Notes under the pieces: generated by a model
Told to the model about the DNA's origin: nothing
The model's database searches: none
The model's input: the letters and a program-made list of their open reading frames with translations, nothing else
Source of the DNA: Duganella rivi
Lineage (GTDB): Bacteria; Pseudomonadota; Gammaproteobacteria; Burkholderiales; Burkholderiaceae_D
DNA: 64,000 nt
Assembly (NCBI RefSeq): GCF_009857435.1
Contig: NZ_WWCK01000003.1
Span: forward strand, 372,001-436,000
Direction: 5' to 3'
Made by a program: the position numbers and the translations under genes
Part shown: positions 17,058 through 27,414 of the stretch, in pieces
Layout: every line of letters begins with the position of its first letter
How positions within the stretch are numbered: the stretch's first letter is position 1

Positions 17058-18043
17058 TCCACCGCCGGCAGGCTGATGCGGTTACGGCCCATGTGCTTGG
17101 CGCGATACAGCGCCGAGTCGGCCGTTGCCACCAGCTGGCTGGGATCATTCTCCGGCGCGGCCAGGGCGGTCGCCGCGCCGATACTCACCGTCACCACGTG
17201 CTGTTTGCTGCCCAGGTTGGGCAGCCGCAGCTGCTCGACCCGGCAGCGGATGCGTTCCGCCACGATGGCTGCACCTTTCAGCGATTGATTCGGCAAGATC
17301 ACGGCAAACTCTTCGCCGCCGTAGCGCGCTACCAGGTCGTTGGTGCGCATTTCGCTGGAGACGGCGGTGGCAATCCGTTGCAGGCACTCGTCGCCGCCCA
17401 GGTGGCCGTAGGCGTCGTTGTACTGCTTGAAGTTGTCGACATCGACCATCAGCAGGGACAAGGGCTGCTGCTGGCGCAAGGCGCGCTGCCATTCCGCGTT
17501 GAGCGTGTCGTCGAAGCAGCGGCGGTTGGCCAGGCCGGTGAGGCCGTCGCGCGTGGCCAACTGTTCCAGCGCCACTTGCGCGCGCTTTTCATCGGTGACG
17601 TCGCGCAGGGTTTCGACCACGGCCACCAGCTTGCCGTCGCTGTCGAAGATGGGGCTGGCGTCGGCCGCGAGATAGCGGCGCCGGCCCACGCGTGGCATAT
17701 CGCACCAGTTTTCAGCGCACAGATTGTTGTCGGTATCGTTGCGGCGCGCGTGCTGGCGGTACAGTTGATGCAGCTCGGCGGCGCGGCCCTGGATCACCAG
17801 ATCGGCCAGCGTGGGGCGCTGCTCCTGGTAGAACGGTTTCCAGTGATCCGAGGTGCCCAGCACCTCCCACGCCGGCACGCCAGTCAGCCGCTCGCAAGCG
17901 AGGTTCCAGATGATGACCTTGCCGCTGATGTCGATCACGAAGGTGGGAATCACCAGCAGCTCCATCAGCTTCAGTGCAAAGCCGTGCTGCTGGTCTGCTT
18001 GTGAGAACTCCATCAGGTGCTGGATTTTTTGGGTTCCGCTCAT
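17054..18043 (-). CDS. Diguanylate cyclase with PAS domain
   Basis: 329 residues. A PAS domain (about 20-140) opens with LLVIPTFVIDISGKVIIWN. The GGDEF domain follows, with DGLTGLANRRCFDD and the active-site loop YGGEEFAVILP, so it should be catalytically competent for cyclic di-GMP. No membrane helices, so it is cytoplasmic. A PAS-associated C-terminal segment contains EKRAQVALEQLA. The downstream gene is a two-component kinase on the same strand but upstream in the transcript, 21 bases away. Confidence 0.93.
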   Translation of the reverse strand: MSGTQKIQHLMEFSQADQQHGFALKLMELLVIPTFVIDISGKVIIWNLACERLTGVPAWEVLGTSDHWKPFYQEQRPTLADLVIQGRAAELHQLYRQHARRNDTDNNLCAENWCDMPRVGRRRYLAADASPIFDSDGKLVAVVETLRDVTDEKRAQVALEQLATRDGLTGLANRRCFDDTLNAEWQRALRQQQPLSLLMVDVDNFKQYNDAYGHLGGDECLQRIATAVSSEMRTNDLVARYGGEEFAVILPNQSLKGAAIVAERIRCRVEQLRLPNLGSKQHVVTVSIGAATALAAPENDPSQLVATADSALYRAKHMGRNRISLPAVD

Positions 18044-18064
18044 GGACGCCGCCTCTTGTCGTTA

Positions 18065-18829
18065 TTAAATGGGGAAAGACATGGTGAGCGCCGTGCCGGC
18101 GCCGGGGGCACTGGCGATATCGAGGCGGCCACCAGCCTCGCGCACGCGCTGTGCGATGCCGCGCAAGCCGCTGCCTTGGCGCGCGTTCGGCTGCGGCAGG
18201 CCAACACCGTTGTCGCGCACGGTCAGGCTCAGGCAGTGCTCATGCCGGCACAGGCCGACGCACACCTCGGACGCTTGCGCATGGCGTACGATATTGCTCA
18301 GGGATTCTTGCAGCACGCGGTAGACCACGCTTTCCATGCTGTCCGCCGGGGCGGCGGCAAAGTCGGAGGGTTCGGCGTCGAGGCGGCAACGGATGCCGCT
18401 CAGGCGCGAGAATTGGGCGATTTGCTGCTGAACCGCGCCTTCCAGCCCGGATTCCAGCGCCTCCACCGGCAGGTCGTGGACGATGGCGCGCATGGCACGG
18501 GTAGCGCACTGGACGCGCTCGCCCAGCTGCGCCAGCGGCGCTTGCAGCTGCGGGTGGCGCGCCGCCAATGCGCCGATGTCGATGCCGAGCGCCAGCAGGT
18601 GCTGGCCCAGGTCGTCGTGCAGGTCGCGGGCGATGCGGCGGCGTTCGGCGTCGCGCAGCGATTGCTGGTTGGCGGCCAGCCGTTTATTCTGGTGTTGTGC
18701 TTCGGCCAGCGCCTGCGCGTCGCGCGCGTGCTGGCGCCACCACAGCAGCAGCAAGCAGGCGGCGCCAGCCAGCAGGCAAGCGCCGGCAAAGAAGATATCG
18801 ATTTCAAGGAAAGGCGGCGCGTATCTCAT
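18065..18829 (-). CDS. Membrane-bound NarX-type sensor histidine kinase
   Basis: 254 residues from the ATG at 18829, preceded by AGGAAG with a seven-base gap; an earlier in-frame ATG at 18853 has no ribosome site. One membrane helix (about 10-30) is followed by a dimerisation domain with the phospho-accepting His71 in RRIARDLHDDLGQHLLAL, then HATPase_c with DNGVGLPQPN and GSGLRGIAQRV. There is essentially no periplasmic sensor. No response regulator is adjacent, so it is an orphan kinase. It may be co-transcribed with the diguanylate cyclase gene that follows. Confidence 0.9.
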   Translation of the reverse strand: MRYAPPFLEIDIFFAGACLLAGAACLLLLWWRQHARDAQALAEAQHQNKRLAANQQSLRDAERRRIARDLHDDLGQHLLALGIDIGALAARHPQLQAPLAQLGERVQCATRAMRAIVHDLPVEALESGLEGAVQQQIAQFSRLSGIRCRLDAEPSDFAAAPADSMESVVYRVLQESLSNIVRHAQASEVCVGLCRHEHCLSLTVRDNGVGLPQPNARQGSGLRGIAQRVREAGGRLDIASAPGAGTALTMSFPI

Positions 18830-18969
18830 GGTGTATCTTCCTGTGATGGCCACAAGCCACCTTAGCCCGCTTGCCCCGAGAAAGCATTGTGAAATGTCAA
18901 CACTGAGTGATGCTTCCCGGAAAAGTGTGGCGTGAGATATAATTGAGGGTTGTCCTATCAGGAACTATC

Positions 18970-19605
18970 GTGACTTACAGCATCAAAGAGATTTTCTACA
19001 CGTTGCAGGGTGAGGGCGCCCACGCCGGCCGCCCGGCGGTGTTCTGCCGTTTTTCCGGCTGCAACCTGTGGACGGGCCGCGAGAGCGACCGCGCCAGCGC
19101 CATTTGCCAGTTCTGCGACACCGACTTTGTCGGCACCGACGGCGAAGGCGGCGGCAAGTTCAAGACGCCTCAGGAACTGGCCGCAACCATCGATGCGCTG
19201 TGGCCGGCCAGTTACGCCGCCAGCAAGTACGTGGTGTTCACCGGCGGCGAGCCGCTGCTGCAACTGGACAAGCCGCTGATCGACGCCATGCACGCAGTCG
19301 GCTTCACCATCGCGATTGAAACCAACGGCACGCTGCCGGTGCCGGAAGGCGTGGACTGGATCTGCGTCAGTCCGAAAATGGGCTCCGAACTGGTAGTCAA
19401 GAAGGGCAGCGAAATCAAGGTCGTCATTCCGCAAACGAATCAAGACCTGTCGGTGTACGAACAGCTGGACTTTGAGAATTTCTACGTGCAGGCCATGGAC
19501 GGCCCGCTGGCCGAGTTCAATACCAAACTGGCGATCGAAACCTGCAAGCGCAATCCGAAATGGAAACTGAGCCTGCAAACCCATAAACTTTTACAAATAC
19601 CCTAA
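18970..19605 (+). CDS. queE: 7-carboxy-7-deazaguanine synthase QueE
   Basis: 211 residues from GTG 18970 (AGGA seven bases upstream), which gives the usual TYSIKEIFYTLQGEG N-terminus. GRPAVFCRFSGCNLW and CQFCDTDF carry the radical-SAM Cys residues in the altered spacing of QueE enzymes. It converts carboxytetrahydropterin to carboxydeazaguanine in the queuosine pathway. A perfect TATAAT occurs at 18938-18943. It is followed by queD after three bases. Confidence 0.96.
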   Translation: MTYSIKEIFYTLQGEGAHAGRPAVFCRFSGCNLWTGRESDRASAICQFCDTDFVGTDGEGGGKFKTPQELAATIDALWPASYAASKYVVFTGGEPLLQLDKPLIDAMHAVGFTIAIETNGTLPVPEGVDWICVSPKMGSELVVKKGSEIKVVIPQTNQDLSVYEQLDFENFYVQAMDGPLAEFNTKLAIETCKRNPKWKLSLQTHKLLQIP

Positions 19606-19608
19606 GCA

Positions 19609-20533
<925 letters not shown>

Positions 20534-20567
20534 AAGTGGTATCCTGAACCCCAACACGAATTGGGAG

Positions 20568-21515
20568 ATGGCCTTGGCTACCGCGCAAGTAAACGGCATC
20601 ACAATCGCTTACGAAACCAGCGGCAATCCACTTGATCCGCCGGTGTTGCTGATCATGGGACTGGGCATGCAGCTAATCGCTTGGCCGCAGGATTTGGTCG
20701 ATGGCCTGGTGGAGCAGGGCTATTACGTGATCCGCTTCGACAACCGCGACATCGGCCTGTCCAGCAAACTCCATCAATACAAGAAGCCCAACGTGGTATG
20801 GGCTTACCTCAAATCGCTGCTTGGCCTCAGGCAGTCCGCAGCTTACACCCTCAACGATATGGCTGACGATGCACTCGGCCTGCTGGATGCACTCGGCATC
20901 GCCAAGGCGCACGTGGTTGGCATGTCCATGGGCGGCATGATTGCGCAGATTTTTGCATCGCGCTTTGCCAACCGCACCTTGAGCCTTACCTCGATTATGT
21001 CCAGCAGCGGCAAGCGCGGCTTGCCGGGGCCGACTGCGGCGGCGCGTGCGGCGATGATGCGCTCCGCCGATCCGAATGACCGCCAGGCGGTGGTCGATCG
21101 CATCATCAATGTGTACCGCGTGGTTGGCAGCCCTGCATTCCCGACGCCGGAGCGCGTGCTGCGCGCCAATATCGAGCGCGCGGTGGATCGCGGCGCCAGC
21201 CCGGACGGCGTGGCGCGGCAAATGGTGGCCATCATCGCCTCCGGCGATCGCACGGCGCTGCTGCGCAAGATTCAATGCCCGGCCATGGTGATCCACGGTG
21301 CGGCTGATGCGCTGGTGCCGCTGGCGTGCGGCATCGATACGGCGCACGCGATTCCGGGCGCCAGCCTGCATGTTATCGAGGGCATGGGTCACGACCTGCC
21401 GCATCAACTGATCGAGCGCCTGCTTGCCTTGCTCGACCAGCACCTGCACGGTAATATGACGCCGGAACTTCCTCCGCTCGTCACGCATCGCGCGGGCAGC
21501 GGCACCCATCACTGA
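20568..21515 (+). CDS. Alpha/beta-fold hydrolase
   Basis: About 315 residues. The nucleophile elbow is GMSMGGM, the oxyanion region VLLIMGLGMQ, and the late His in GMGHDLPHQL. VNGITIAYETSGNP at the N-terminus is typical of haloperoxidase/esterase-type members. GGGAG lies only two bases before the ATG, so translation may start at TTG 20574 instead. Substrate unknown. An LD-carboxypeptidase follows, ten bases downstream. Confidence 0.85.
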   Translation: MALATAQVNGITIAYETSGNPLDPPVLLIMGLGMQLIAWPQDLVDGLVEQGYYVIRFDNRDIGLSSKLHQYKKPNVVWAYLKSLLGLRQSAAYTLNDMADDALGLLDALGIAKAHVVGMSMGGMIAQIFASRFANRTLSLTSIMSSSGKRGLPGPTAAARAAMMRSADPNDRQAVVDRIINVYRVVGSPAFPTPERVLRANIERAVDRGASPDGVARQMVAIIASGDRTALLRKIQCPAMVIHGAADALVPLACGIDTAHAIPGASLHVIEGMGHDLPHQLIERLLALLDQHLHGNMTPELPPLVTHRAGSGTHH

Positions 21516-21525
21516 TAGAGATATT

Positions 21526-22446
21526 TTGAGCGCTACAAAAATCGGCATCGCCATCGCGGCCCCTAGCGGTCGTCCACCTGACATCGAAGCTTACCGTTCG
21601 GGCGTGCAGCGCTTGCAGCAGCAAGGCTTCCTGGTTCACGACTACTACGACGACGATCAAAAATTCCAGCGCTTCGGCGGTACTGATGCGGGCCGCCTGG
21701 CGCAGCTGAATGCGGCGGCTTCCGACCCGGACGTGCAAGTGGTGATCGCGCTGCGCGGCTCCTACGGCATGTCGCGCTTGCTGCCGTCGATTGATTTTCA
21801 CAAGATGGCCGACAGCGGCAAGCTGTTTGTCGGCTATAGCGATTTCACCGCTTTCCAGATGGCGTTGATGAAGCAAACGGGCCGGATCAGCTTTGCCGGG
21901 CCGATGATGTGCGACGATTTTATTCGTCCCGATCCAGTGGAGTACACGCTCAATCAATTCTGGGATTGCCTGCGCGGGCCGGTGCACACGGTGCGCGGCA
22001 CGGTGGCCGATGGCGGCGTTGATAATCCGCTGGTGGATGTCAGCGGCAAGCTGTGGGGCGGCAATCTGGCGATGATGGTGAGCTTGCTGGGCACGCCGTA
22101 TTTTCAGGCGGAGCAGCAGGGCATCTGCTTTATCGAGGATGTCGGCGAGCACCCTTACCGCATCGAGCGCATGGTGCTGCAATTATTCTATGCCGGCGCC
22201 CTGGAAGGCCAGCGCGCGCTGGTGCTCGGCGATTTTTCCGCCTACAAGCTGAATCCGATGGACAACGGCTTCGACTTTGACTCGATGCTGGCCTACCTGC
22301 GCGAGCGCTTGCCGATCCCGGTGTTGAGCGGGCTGCCGTTTGGCCACATCAAGGAACGCGCCACGCTGCCGTATGGCGGCATGGCGCATTTGGTGTCGAG
22401 TGAGCGCGGCTTTGACCTGACGATCAGCGACTACCCGACGCTGTAA
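21526..22446 (+). CDS. LD-carboxypeptidase, peptidase S66 family (TTG start)
   Basis: 306 residues. IGIAIAAPSG opens the family fold. ALRGSYGMSRLLPSIDF holds the nucleophile region (Ser in RGSYG), FIEDVGEHPYRIERM holds the Glu, and GLPFGHIKE the His. S66 enzymes remove the terminal D-Ala from muropeptides during recycling or act on microcin-like peptides. It seems to begin at TTG 21526. It ends directly beside the convergent gene at 22447. Confidence 0.88.
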   Translation: MSATKIGIAIAAPSGRPPDIEAYRSGVQRLQQQGFLVHDYYDDDQKFQRFGGTDAGRLAQLNAAASDPDVQVVIALRGSYGMSRLLPSIDFHKMADSGKLFVGYSDFTAFQMALMKQTGRISFAGPMMCDDFIRPDPVEYTLNQFWDCLRGPVHTVRGTVADGGVDNPLVDVSGKLWGGNLAMMVSLLGTPYFQAEQQGICFIEDVGEHPYRIERMVLQLFYAGALEGQRALVLGDFSAYKLNPMDNGFDFDSMLAYLRERLPIPVLSGLPFGHIKERATLPYGGMAHLVSSERGFDLTISDYPTL

Positions 22447-22950
22447 TTACTGTACGCGGCGCACGCGCGGCGCCTGCGACGTGCCTTCGATTTCCAGGAA
22501 CATGGTGCCGAAGCTGTTGCGGGTGATTTTGACTTTGGGATTTTCCACTTCATTGACCGAGCCGGCGCTGTCGTCAGCGACGCGCCAGATTTGGCCGTTC
22601 GCAAGGCGGAACTGGGTGCTTGGGCTCCAGCCGTCGATGCGGCCGAGCAAAGTGCTCTCGATGAAGTTAGGCTCGGACGATTTGCGCATCTGCGTTGCGG
22701 TCAAGCCGAAGGAGGCTGCTGGATCGGCAGCAGGTGCAGGTGCGGCGGCTGGCGCAGGGGCTGCTGCAGGGGCAGCAACTGGGGCAGCAACTGGGGCCGC
22801 AACGGCTACCGGGGCTGCGCCGGCGACAGGAATCGCATCGTAGCAAGCCACGCGCTTAGTCACATCGGGAATGCTGCGGCAGCGCAGCAGGTCGGCGTCG
22901 GACGCCATGGCGGAACCAGATACTGCCAGCAAAAGAAGCAAAGCTTTCAT
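22447..22950 (-). CDS. Exported hypothetical protein with Ala/Pro linker
   Basis: 167 residues. Signal peptide (KALLLLLAVSGSAMAS), then LLRCRSIPDVTKRVACYDAI, a paired-Cys motif seen in several exported proteins of proteobacteria. An Ala/Pro/Val-rich linker of about 40 residues joins it to a C-terminal beta-rich domain (TLLGRIDGWSPSTQFRL, VKITRNSFGTMFLEI). No enzymatic motif. The linker is low-complexity DNA (repeats of GCAGCAACTGGGGC on the plus strand). Convergent with the LD-carboxypeptidase. Confidence 0.7.
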   Translation of the reverse strand: MKALLLLLAVSGSAMASDADLLRCRSIPDVTKRVACYDAIPVAGAAPVAVAAPVAAPVAAPAAAPAPAAAPAPAADPAASFGLTATQMRKSSEPNFIESTLLGRIDGWSPSTQFRLANGQIWRVADDSAGSVNEVENPKVKITRNSFGTMFLEIEGTSQAPRVRRVQ

Positions 22951-22969
22951 CGAACTCTTTCCATGTTGC

Positions 22970-22992
22970 GGGCGCCACGACCCGTGGCGCCC
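22970..22992. promoter_or_regulatory. GC-rich hairpin in the 5' leader
   Basis: Perfect 9-bp arms GGGCGCCAC and GTGGCGCCC enclose a five-base loop. On the minus strand it lies between a TATAAT (23003-23008) and the start of the exported gene at 22950, so it would be in that gene's leader. It has no U-tract and is not a standard terminator. Confidence 0.45.
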
Positions 22993-23002
22993 CTCGTGTT
23001 CG

Positions 23003-23008
23003 ATTATA
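23003..23008 (-). promoter_or_regulatory. Perfect -10 box upstream of the gene at 22950
   Basis: Minus-strand TATAAT about 50 bases upstream of the start codon at 22950. No good -35 is visible; it falls over the stop region of the PEP-CTERM gene. Confidence 0.4.
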
Positions 23009-23028
23009 GCCTGAGGCTTGAGCCTTGA

Positions 23029-23580
23029 TTAAGCCTGCTTGCGACGGCGTGCAACAGCTGCCATCATGCCCAGGCCGGCCAGCAGCATGCCGTAGGTCGC
23101 TGGTTCCGGTACGGCGCTGATGTCCAGGCTGTAGAAGCGCGGCGTGGCGGCGTTGTAGGACGACGAGAAGAACTCGATGCTGTGCACGCCGGCGACTTCT
23201 TTGTATTCAGTTTGGTTGCGCGGATATTCCAGGTTGAAGGTGTCGGTGGTGATCACATGGCCGTTGATGTCCTTGAACGTCAGTACCACTTCGTAAGGGT
23301 TCAGATCCCACCACATCGATTCGCTGCCGCCCAGATCCCAAGGCGTGAAGTTCAGCGTGATGCCGTGGTAGTTGAAAGCGCCCGCGTCGTACGAGATGCT
23401 GGAGGTGCCGGTTTTCAGGCCGGTGATGATAGGCGTGCTGCCCAGCGAGGTGACGTTGGTGTAGGTGAAGCCGTTGAAGCTGCCACCGGTGCTGCCTGGA
23501 TCCACGTACATCGGCACGGGGGCTGCGTGGGCAAAGGCGGTGACGGCGGTTAAAGCAAGGGCGGCGAGGACTTTTTTCAT
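23029..23580 (-). CDS. PEP-CTERM sorting-domain protein
   Basis: 183 residues. Signal peptide (KKVLAALALTAVTAFAHAAP). The C-terminus has the tripartite sorting signal: VPEPATYG, a hydrophobic helix (MLLAGLGMMAA) and the basic tail RRRKQA. Exosortase A would cleave it and link it to an exported polymer. The middle is a beta-rich domain (TFKDINGHVITTDTFNLEY). It is far from the exopolysaccharide locus at 29708-49119 but would be a natural client. No enzymatic motif is visible. Confidence 0.92.
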   Translation of the reverse strand: MKKVLAALALTAVTAFAHAAPVPMYVDPGSTGGSFNGFTYTNVTSLGSTPIITGLKTGTSSISYDAGAFNYHGITLNFTPWDLGGSESMWWDLNPYEVVLTFKDINGHVITTDTFNLEYPRNQTEYKEVAGVHSIEFFSSSYNAATPRFYSLDISAVPEPATYGMLLAGLGMMAAVARRRKQA

Positions 23581-23788
23581 TGCTATTCACTCCGGTGGGT
23601 GGTTGATGAAGTGATAATAGCAATAAATACACTCCCGATATTATCCAATTGTCACAGTTTGATGATTATTTGTAACTTTGCTTGTGTTAGTGTCCACTTC
23701 GCGTTGCCATGTAAGGGGCTGTGGCCTGTTGTATAATGCTGGATTGGCTTCCAACTTCTTGTTTTTCTTCAGTAAAGATCACGCTCAC

Positions 23789-25390
23789 ATGCTCTCGACA
23801 GCAAATATCACCATGCAATTCGGCGCCAAGCCGCTGTTTGAAAACATCTCCGTCAAGTTCGGCGATGGCAACCGCTATGGCCTGATTGGCGCCAACGGTT
23901 GCGGCAAGTCCACCTTCATGAAAATCCTCGGCGGCGACCTCGAACCGTCGGCCGGCAACGTGATGCTGGATGTGAATGAACGCCTCGGTAAACTGCGCCA
24001 GGATCAATTTGCTTACGAAGAGATGCGCGTACTGGACGTGGTGATGATGGGCCACACCGAGATGTGGGCCGCCATGGCCGAACGCGATGCGATCTACGCC
24101 AACCCGGAAGCCACCGACGACGACTACATGAAAGCCGCCGACCTGGAAGGCAAAGTCGCCGAGTACGACGGCTACACCGCCGAGTCGCGCGCCGGCGAAC
24201 TGCTGCTGGGCGTGGGCATCAGCATCGATCTGCACCAGGGCCCAATGAGCGCCGTGTCGCCGGGCTGGAAACTGCGCGTGCTGCTGGCGCAGGCGCTGTT
24301 CTCGAACCCGGACATCCTGCTGCTCGACGAACCAACCAATAACCTGGACATCAACACCATCCGCTGGCTGGAAGATGTGCTCAACGAGCGCAACTCCACC
24401 ATGATCATCATTTCCCACGATCGCCACTTCCTGAACCAGGTGTGCACCCACGTGGCCGACATGGATTACGGCACGCTGAAGATCTACCCAGGCAATTACG
24501 ACGACTACATGCTGGCGTCGACCCAGGCGCGCAACCAGCAGCTGGCCAACAACGCCAAGGCGAAAGAGAAGGTCGCCGAGCTGCAGGACTTCGTGCGCCG
24601 CTTCTCGGCCAACAAGTCGAAAGCCCGCCAGGCTACCTCGCGCGCCAAGATGATCGACAAGATCAAGGTCGAGGATATCAAACCTTCCTCGCGCGCCTAT
24701 CCGTTCGTGCGCTTCGATGGCGAGAAGAAGCTGCACCGCCTGGCCGTGGAAGTGGACAGCATCAGCAAAAAATACGACCGCACCTTGTTCAACAACTTCA
24801 GCATCATGGTTGAAGCGGGCGAGCGCATTGCGATCATCGGCGCCAACGGCGCCGGTAAGACCACCATGCTGCGCTGCATCGGCGGCGCCGACATCACCGG
24901 CCTGGACGCCGATCACGGCACCGTCAAGTGGGCGGAAAACGCCAACGTCGGCTACATGCCGCAAGATCCGACCGAAGATTTCGCCAGCGAGATCAACCTG
25001 ACCGACTGGATGGGCAAGTGGACGAAGGAAGGCGACGACGACCAAGCCGTGCGCTCGATCCTGGGCCGCCTGCTGTTCGGCGGCGACGAGGTGAAGAAGT
25101 CGGTCAAGGTGCTGTCCGGTGGTGAGAAGGGCCGCATGATGTACGGTAAGCTGATGCTGGGCCGTCACAACGTGCTGCTGCTGGACGAACCGACCAACCA
25201 CATGGACATGGAATCGATCGAGTCGCTGAACATCGCGCTGGATAAATACGCCGGCACCCTGATCTTCGTCTCGCACGACCGCGAATTCGTGTCGTCGCTG
25301 GCAAACCGCATCATTGAAATCAAGGAAAACGAAGTCGTCGATTTCCGCGGCGGCTACGAAGAGTATCTGACCAGCCAAGGTATCGATTAA
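23789..25390 (+). CDS. ABC-F ATPase (YbiT-like)
   Basis: 533 residues from ATG 23789. Two ATPase domains are present: [12 protein letters not shown] and [11 protein letters not shown] (Walker A), [13 protein letters not shown] and [13 protein letters not shown] (Walker B). The second signature motif [10 protein letters not shown] is intact while the first is altered to SPGWKLR, as in YbiT-type members. No membrane segment. ABC-F proteins act on the ribosome as translation factors or in antibiotic resistance. A TATAAT is at 23732-23737. nadA follows after six bases. Confidence 0.93.
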   Translation: MLSTANITMQFGAKPLFENISVKFGDGNRYGLIGANGCGKSTFMKILGGDLEPSAGNVMLDVNERLGKLRQDQFAYEEMRVLDVVMMGHTEMWAAMAERDAIYANPEATDDDYMKAADLEGKVAEYDGYTAESRAGELLLGVGISIDLHQGPMSAVSPGWKLRVLLAQALFSNPDILLLDEPTNNLDINTIRWLEDVLNERNSTMIIISHDRHFLNQVCTHVADMDYGTLKIYPGNYDDYMLASTQARNQQLANNAKAKEKVAELQDFVRRFSANKSKARQATSRAKMIDKIKVEDIKPSSRAYPFVRFDGEKKLHRLAVEVDSISKKYDRTLFNNFSIMVEAGERIAIIGANGAGKTTMLRCIGGADITGLDADHGTVKWAENANVGYMPQDPTEDFASEINLTDWMGKWTKEGDDDQAVRSILGRLLFGGDEVKKSVKVLSGGEKGRMMYGKLMLGRHNVLLLDEPTNHMDMESIESLNIALDKYAGTLIFVSHDREFVSSLANRIIEIKENEVVDFRGGYEEYLTSQGID

Positions 25391-25396
25391 ACGATT

Positions 25397-26551
25397 ATGC
25401 AAGCCATTGAGATTAAACCCGTCGAGTACGAGCATCCACAAGACGGCGCCAGCTGCGTAGCCCATGCATGGGCGCGTACGCCAGCCACTCCAAGCGCCGA
25501 GGAACGTGTCGCACTCAAAGAGCGCATCAAGCGCTTGTTGAAGGAAAAAGAAGCGGTGCTGGTGTCGCACTACTACGTGGACGCCGACCTGCAAGACCTG
25601 GCCGAGGAAACCGGCGGCTGCGTCTCCGATTCGCTGGAGATGGCGCGCTTCGGCCGCGATCATCCGGCCAAGACGCTGGTGGTAGCGGGCGTGCGCTTCA
25701 TGGGCGAGACTGCAAAGATTCTCAGCCCGGAAAAACGCATCCTGATGCCGGATCTGGACGCGACCTGCTCGCTGGATCTGGGCTGCCCGGCCGACGAATT
25801 TGCCGCTTACTGCGATGCCCATCCTGACCGCACCGTGGTGGTGTACGCCAACACCAGCGCCGCCGTCAAAGCGCGCGCCGACTGGATGGTGACGTCGTCG
25901 ATTGGCCTGGACATCGTCAAGCACCTGCACGAGCAGGGCAAGAAGATTCTGTGGGCGCCGGATAAGCATCTGGGTTCTTACATCCAGAAGCAAACCGGCG
26001 CGGACATGCTGCTGTGGCAGGGCTCCTGCCTGGTGCACGACGAATTCAAGGGCGTGGAACTGGAGCTGCTGAAAGCCCAGTACCCGCAGGCGAAAATCCT
26101 GGTGCACCCGGAATCGCCGGCCAACGTGGTGGCGCTGGCCGATGTCGTCGGCTCGACCACGCAGATCATCAACGCTGCGGTGGAATCGGACTGCGATACC
26201 TTCATCGTCGCGACCGACAACGGCATCCTGCACAAGATGCGCGCCGCCGCACCGGGCAAGCGCTTCATCGAAGCGCCGACCGCCGGCAACAGCGCCACCT
26301 GCAAGAGCTGTGCGCACTGCCCGTGGATGGCGATGAACGGCCTGCAAAATCTGGCCGACGTGCTGGAAAACATGGACAACCCGGCGGCCAGCGCGGCCAA
26401 CGAAATCTTCGTCGATCCAGAAATCGGCAAGCAGGCGGTGGTCTCAATCACCCGCATGCTGGACTTCGCGGCAGCTAAAAAGGCCAAGGTTCAACCTGGC
26501 CCGGATCTGGCACAAGAAGCAAAACTGTTTTCGGGAATCGGCCCTGCATGA
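25397..26551 (+). CDS. nadA: Quinolinate synthase A
   Basis: 384 residues. The Cys ligands of the [4Fe-4S] cluster are in [23 protein letters not shown] and the pair in [14 protein letters not shown]; the last is characteristic of NadA. It condenses iminoaspartate with dihydroxyacetone phosphate to quinolinate, an early step of NAD synthesis. The four-base overlap with nadC shows translational coupling. The first enzyme of the pathway, nadB, is on the opposite strand at 27940. Confidence 0.96.
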   Translation: MQAIEIKPVEYEHPQDGASCVAHAWARTPATPSAEERVALKERIKRLLKEKEAVLVSHYYVDADLQDLAEETGGCVSDSLEMARFGRDHPAKTLVVAGVRFMGETAKILSPEKRILMPDLDATCSLDLGCPADEFAAYCDAHPDRTVVVYANTSAAVKARADWMVTSSIGLDIVKHLHEQGKKILWAPDKHLGSYIQKQTGADMLLWQGSCLVHDEFKGVELELLKAQYPQAKILVHPESPANVVALADVVGSTTQIINAAVESDCDTFIVATDNGILHKMRAAAPGKRFIEAPTAGNSATCKSCAHCPWMAMNGLQNLADVLENMDNPAASAANEIFVDPEIGKQAVVSITRMLDFAAAKKAKVQPGPDLAQEAKLFSGIGPA

Positions 26552-27414
26552 GCACTTTGTTGAACAAGTTCGCGCCGTTTGACGACGCGTTGAAGTCGGC
26601 CTTCGAAGCCAATCTGCTGTCGGCGTTGCTGGAAGACGTGGGCAGCGGCGACCTTACCGGCTTGTTGGTGCCGGAAGGCGGCCGCGCCAAGGCCCGCGTG
26701 CTGGTGCGCGAAGACGCGGTGCTGTGCGGCGCGCCCTGGTTCGAAGGCATCATGAACTGCATGCAGGCCGGGATTGAAATCGACTGGAAGTACGCAGAAG
26801 GCGATTTGATGAAAGCCGACAGCGTGGTGTGCATCATCGAAGGCCCGGCGCGGGCGCTGCTGACCGCTGAACGCGCGGCACTCAACTTCCTGCAACTGCT
26901 GTCTGGCGTGGCCACGGCCACCCGCAAGTACGTCGACGTTATCGCCGGCACCCGCGCTGCCATTCTCGACACCCGCAAAACGCTGCCGGGCATGCGCCTG
27001 GCGCAGAAGTACGCGGTGCGCGTGGGCGGCGGCCAGAATCAGCGTCTTGCGCTGTACGACGGCATCCTGATCAAGGAGAACCACATCGCGGCGGCAGGCG
27101 GCATCACCAACGCGGTGCTGGCAGCCAAGGCGCTGAACAAGGGCGTCTCGATTCAAGTAGAAGTGGAATCGCTGGACGAGTTAAAGGAAGCCCTGGATGC
27201 CGGCGCTTTGTCGATCCTGCTGGATAACTTCAACACCGATATGATGCGCGACGCAGTGGTCATTAACGCCGGCCGCGCACTGCTGGAAGCCTCGGGCGGC
27301 ATCAACTTCGACACCGTCCGCGCGATTGCCGAAACCGGCGTAGACCGCATTTCCATCGGCAGCCTGACCAAAGACGTCCGCGCTACCGACTACTCCCTGC
27401 GCATCATCGGCTAA
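26548..27414 (+). CDS. nadC: Nicotinate-nucleotide diphosphorylase (quinolinate phosphoribosyltransferase)
   Basis: 288 residues. [10 protein letters not shown] near the N-terminus, [17 protein letters not shown] with the catalytic Lys/Arg residues, and [20 protein letters not shown] near the C-terminus are diagnostic for NadC. It converts quinolinate and PRPP to nicotinate mononucleotide. Coupled to nadA. Its end overlaps the convergent acetyltransferase by 11 bases. Confidence 0.96.
   Translation: MSTLLNKFAPFDDALKSAFEANLLSALLEDVGSGDLTGLLVPEGGRAKARVLVREDAVLCGAPWFEGIMNCMQAGIEIDWKYAEGDLMKADSVVCIIEGPARALLTAERAALNFLQLLSGVATATRKYVDVIAGTRAAILDTRKTLPGMRLAQKYAVRVGGGQNQRLALYDGILIKENHIAAAGGITNAVLAAKALNKGVSIQVEVESLDELKEALDAGALSILLDNFNTDMMRDAVVINAGRALLEASGGINFDTVRAIAETGVDRISIGSLTKDVRATDYSLRIIG

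Noticed and set aside
18910..18969. Possible preQ1 riboswitch before queE
   Set aside because: The region between the TATAAT and the start is too short (about 27 bases) to hold the aptamer and lacks its conserved pattern.
22735..22815. Short tandem repeats that might be a CRISPR or minisatellite
   Set aside because: They encode the Ala/Pro/Val linker of an exported protein in frame; the units vary and there are no spacers.
23581..23700. Possible sigma-54 site upstream of the PEP-CTERM gene
   Set aside because: The minus strand has GG and GC pairs but none with the 10-base spacing of a -24/-12 element.
23687..26347. Very long minus-strand open frame opposite the ABC-F ATPase and nadA genes
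   Set aside because: It is antisense to two strongly conserved genes in the phase expected of GC-rich coding DNA, and its product is low-complexity with no recognisable domain.
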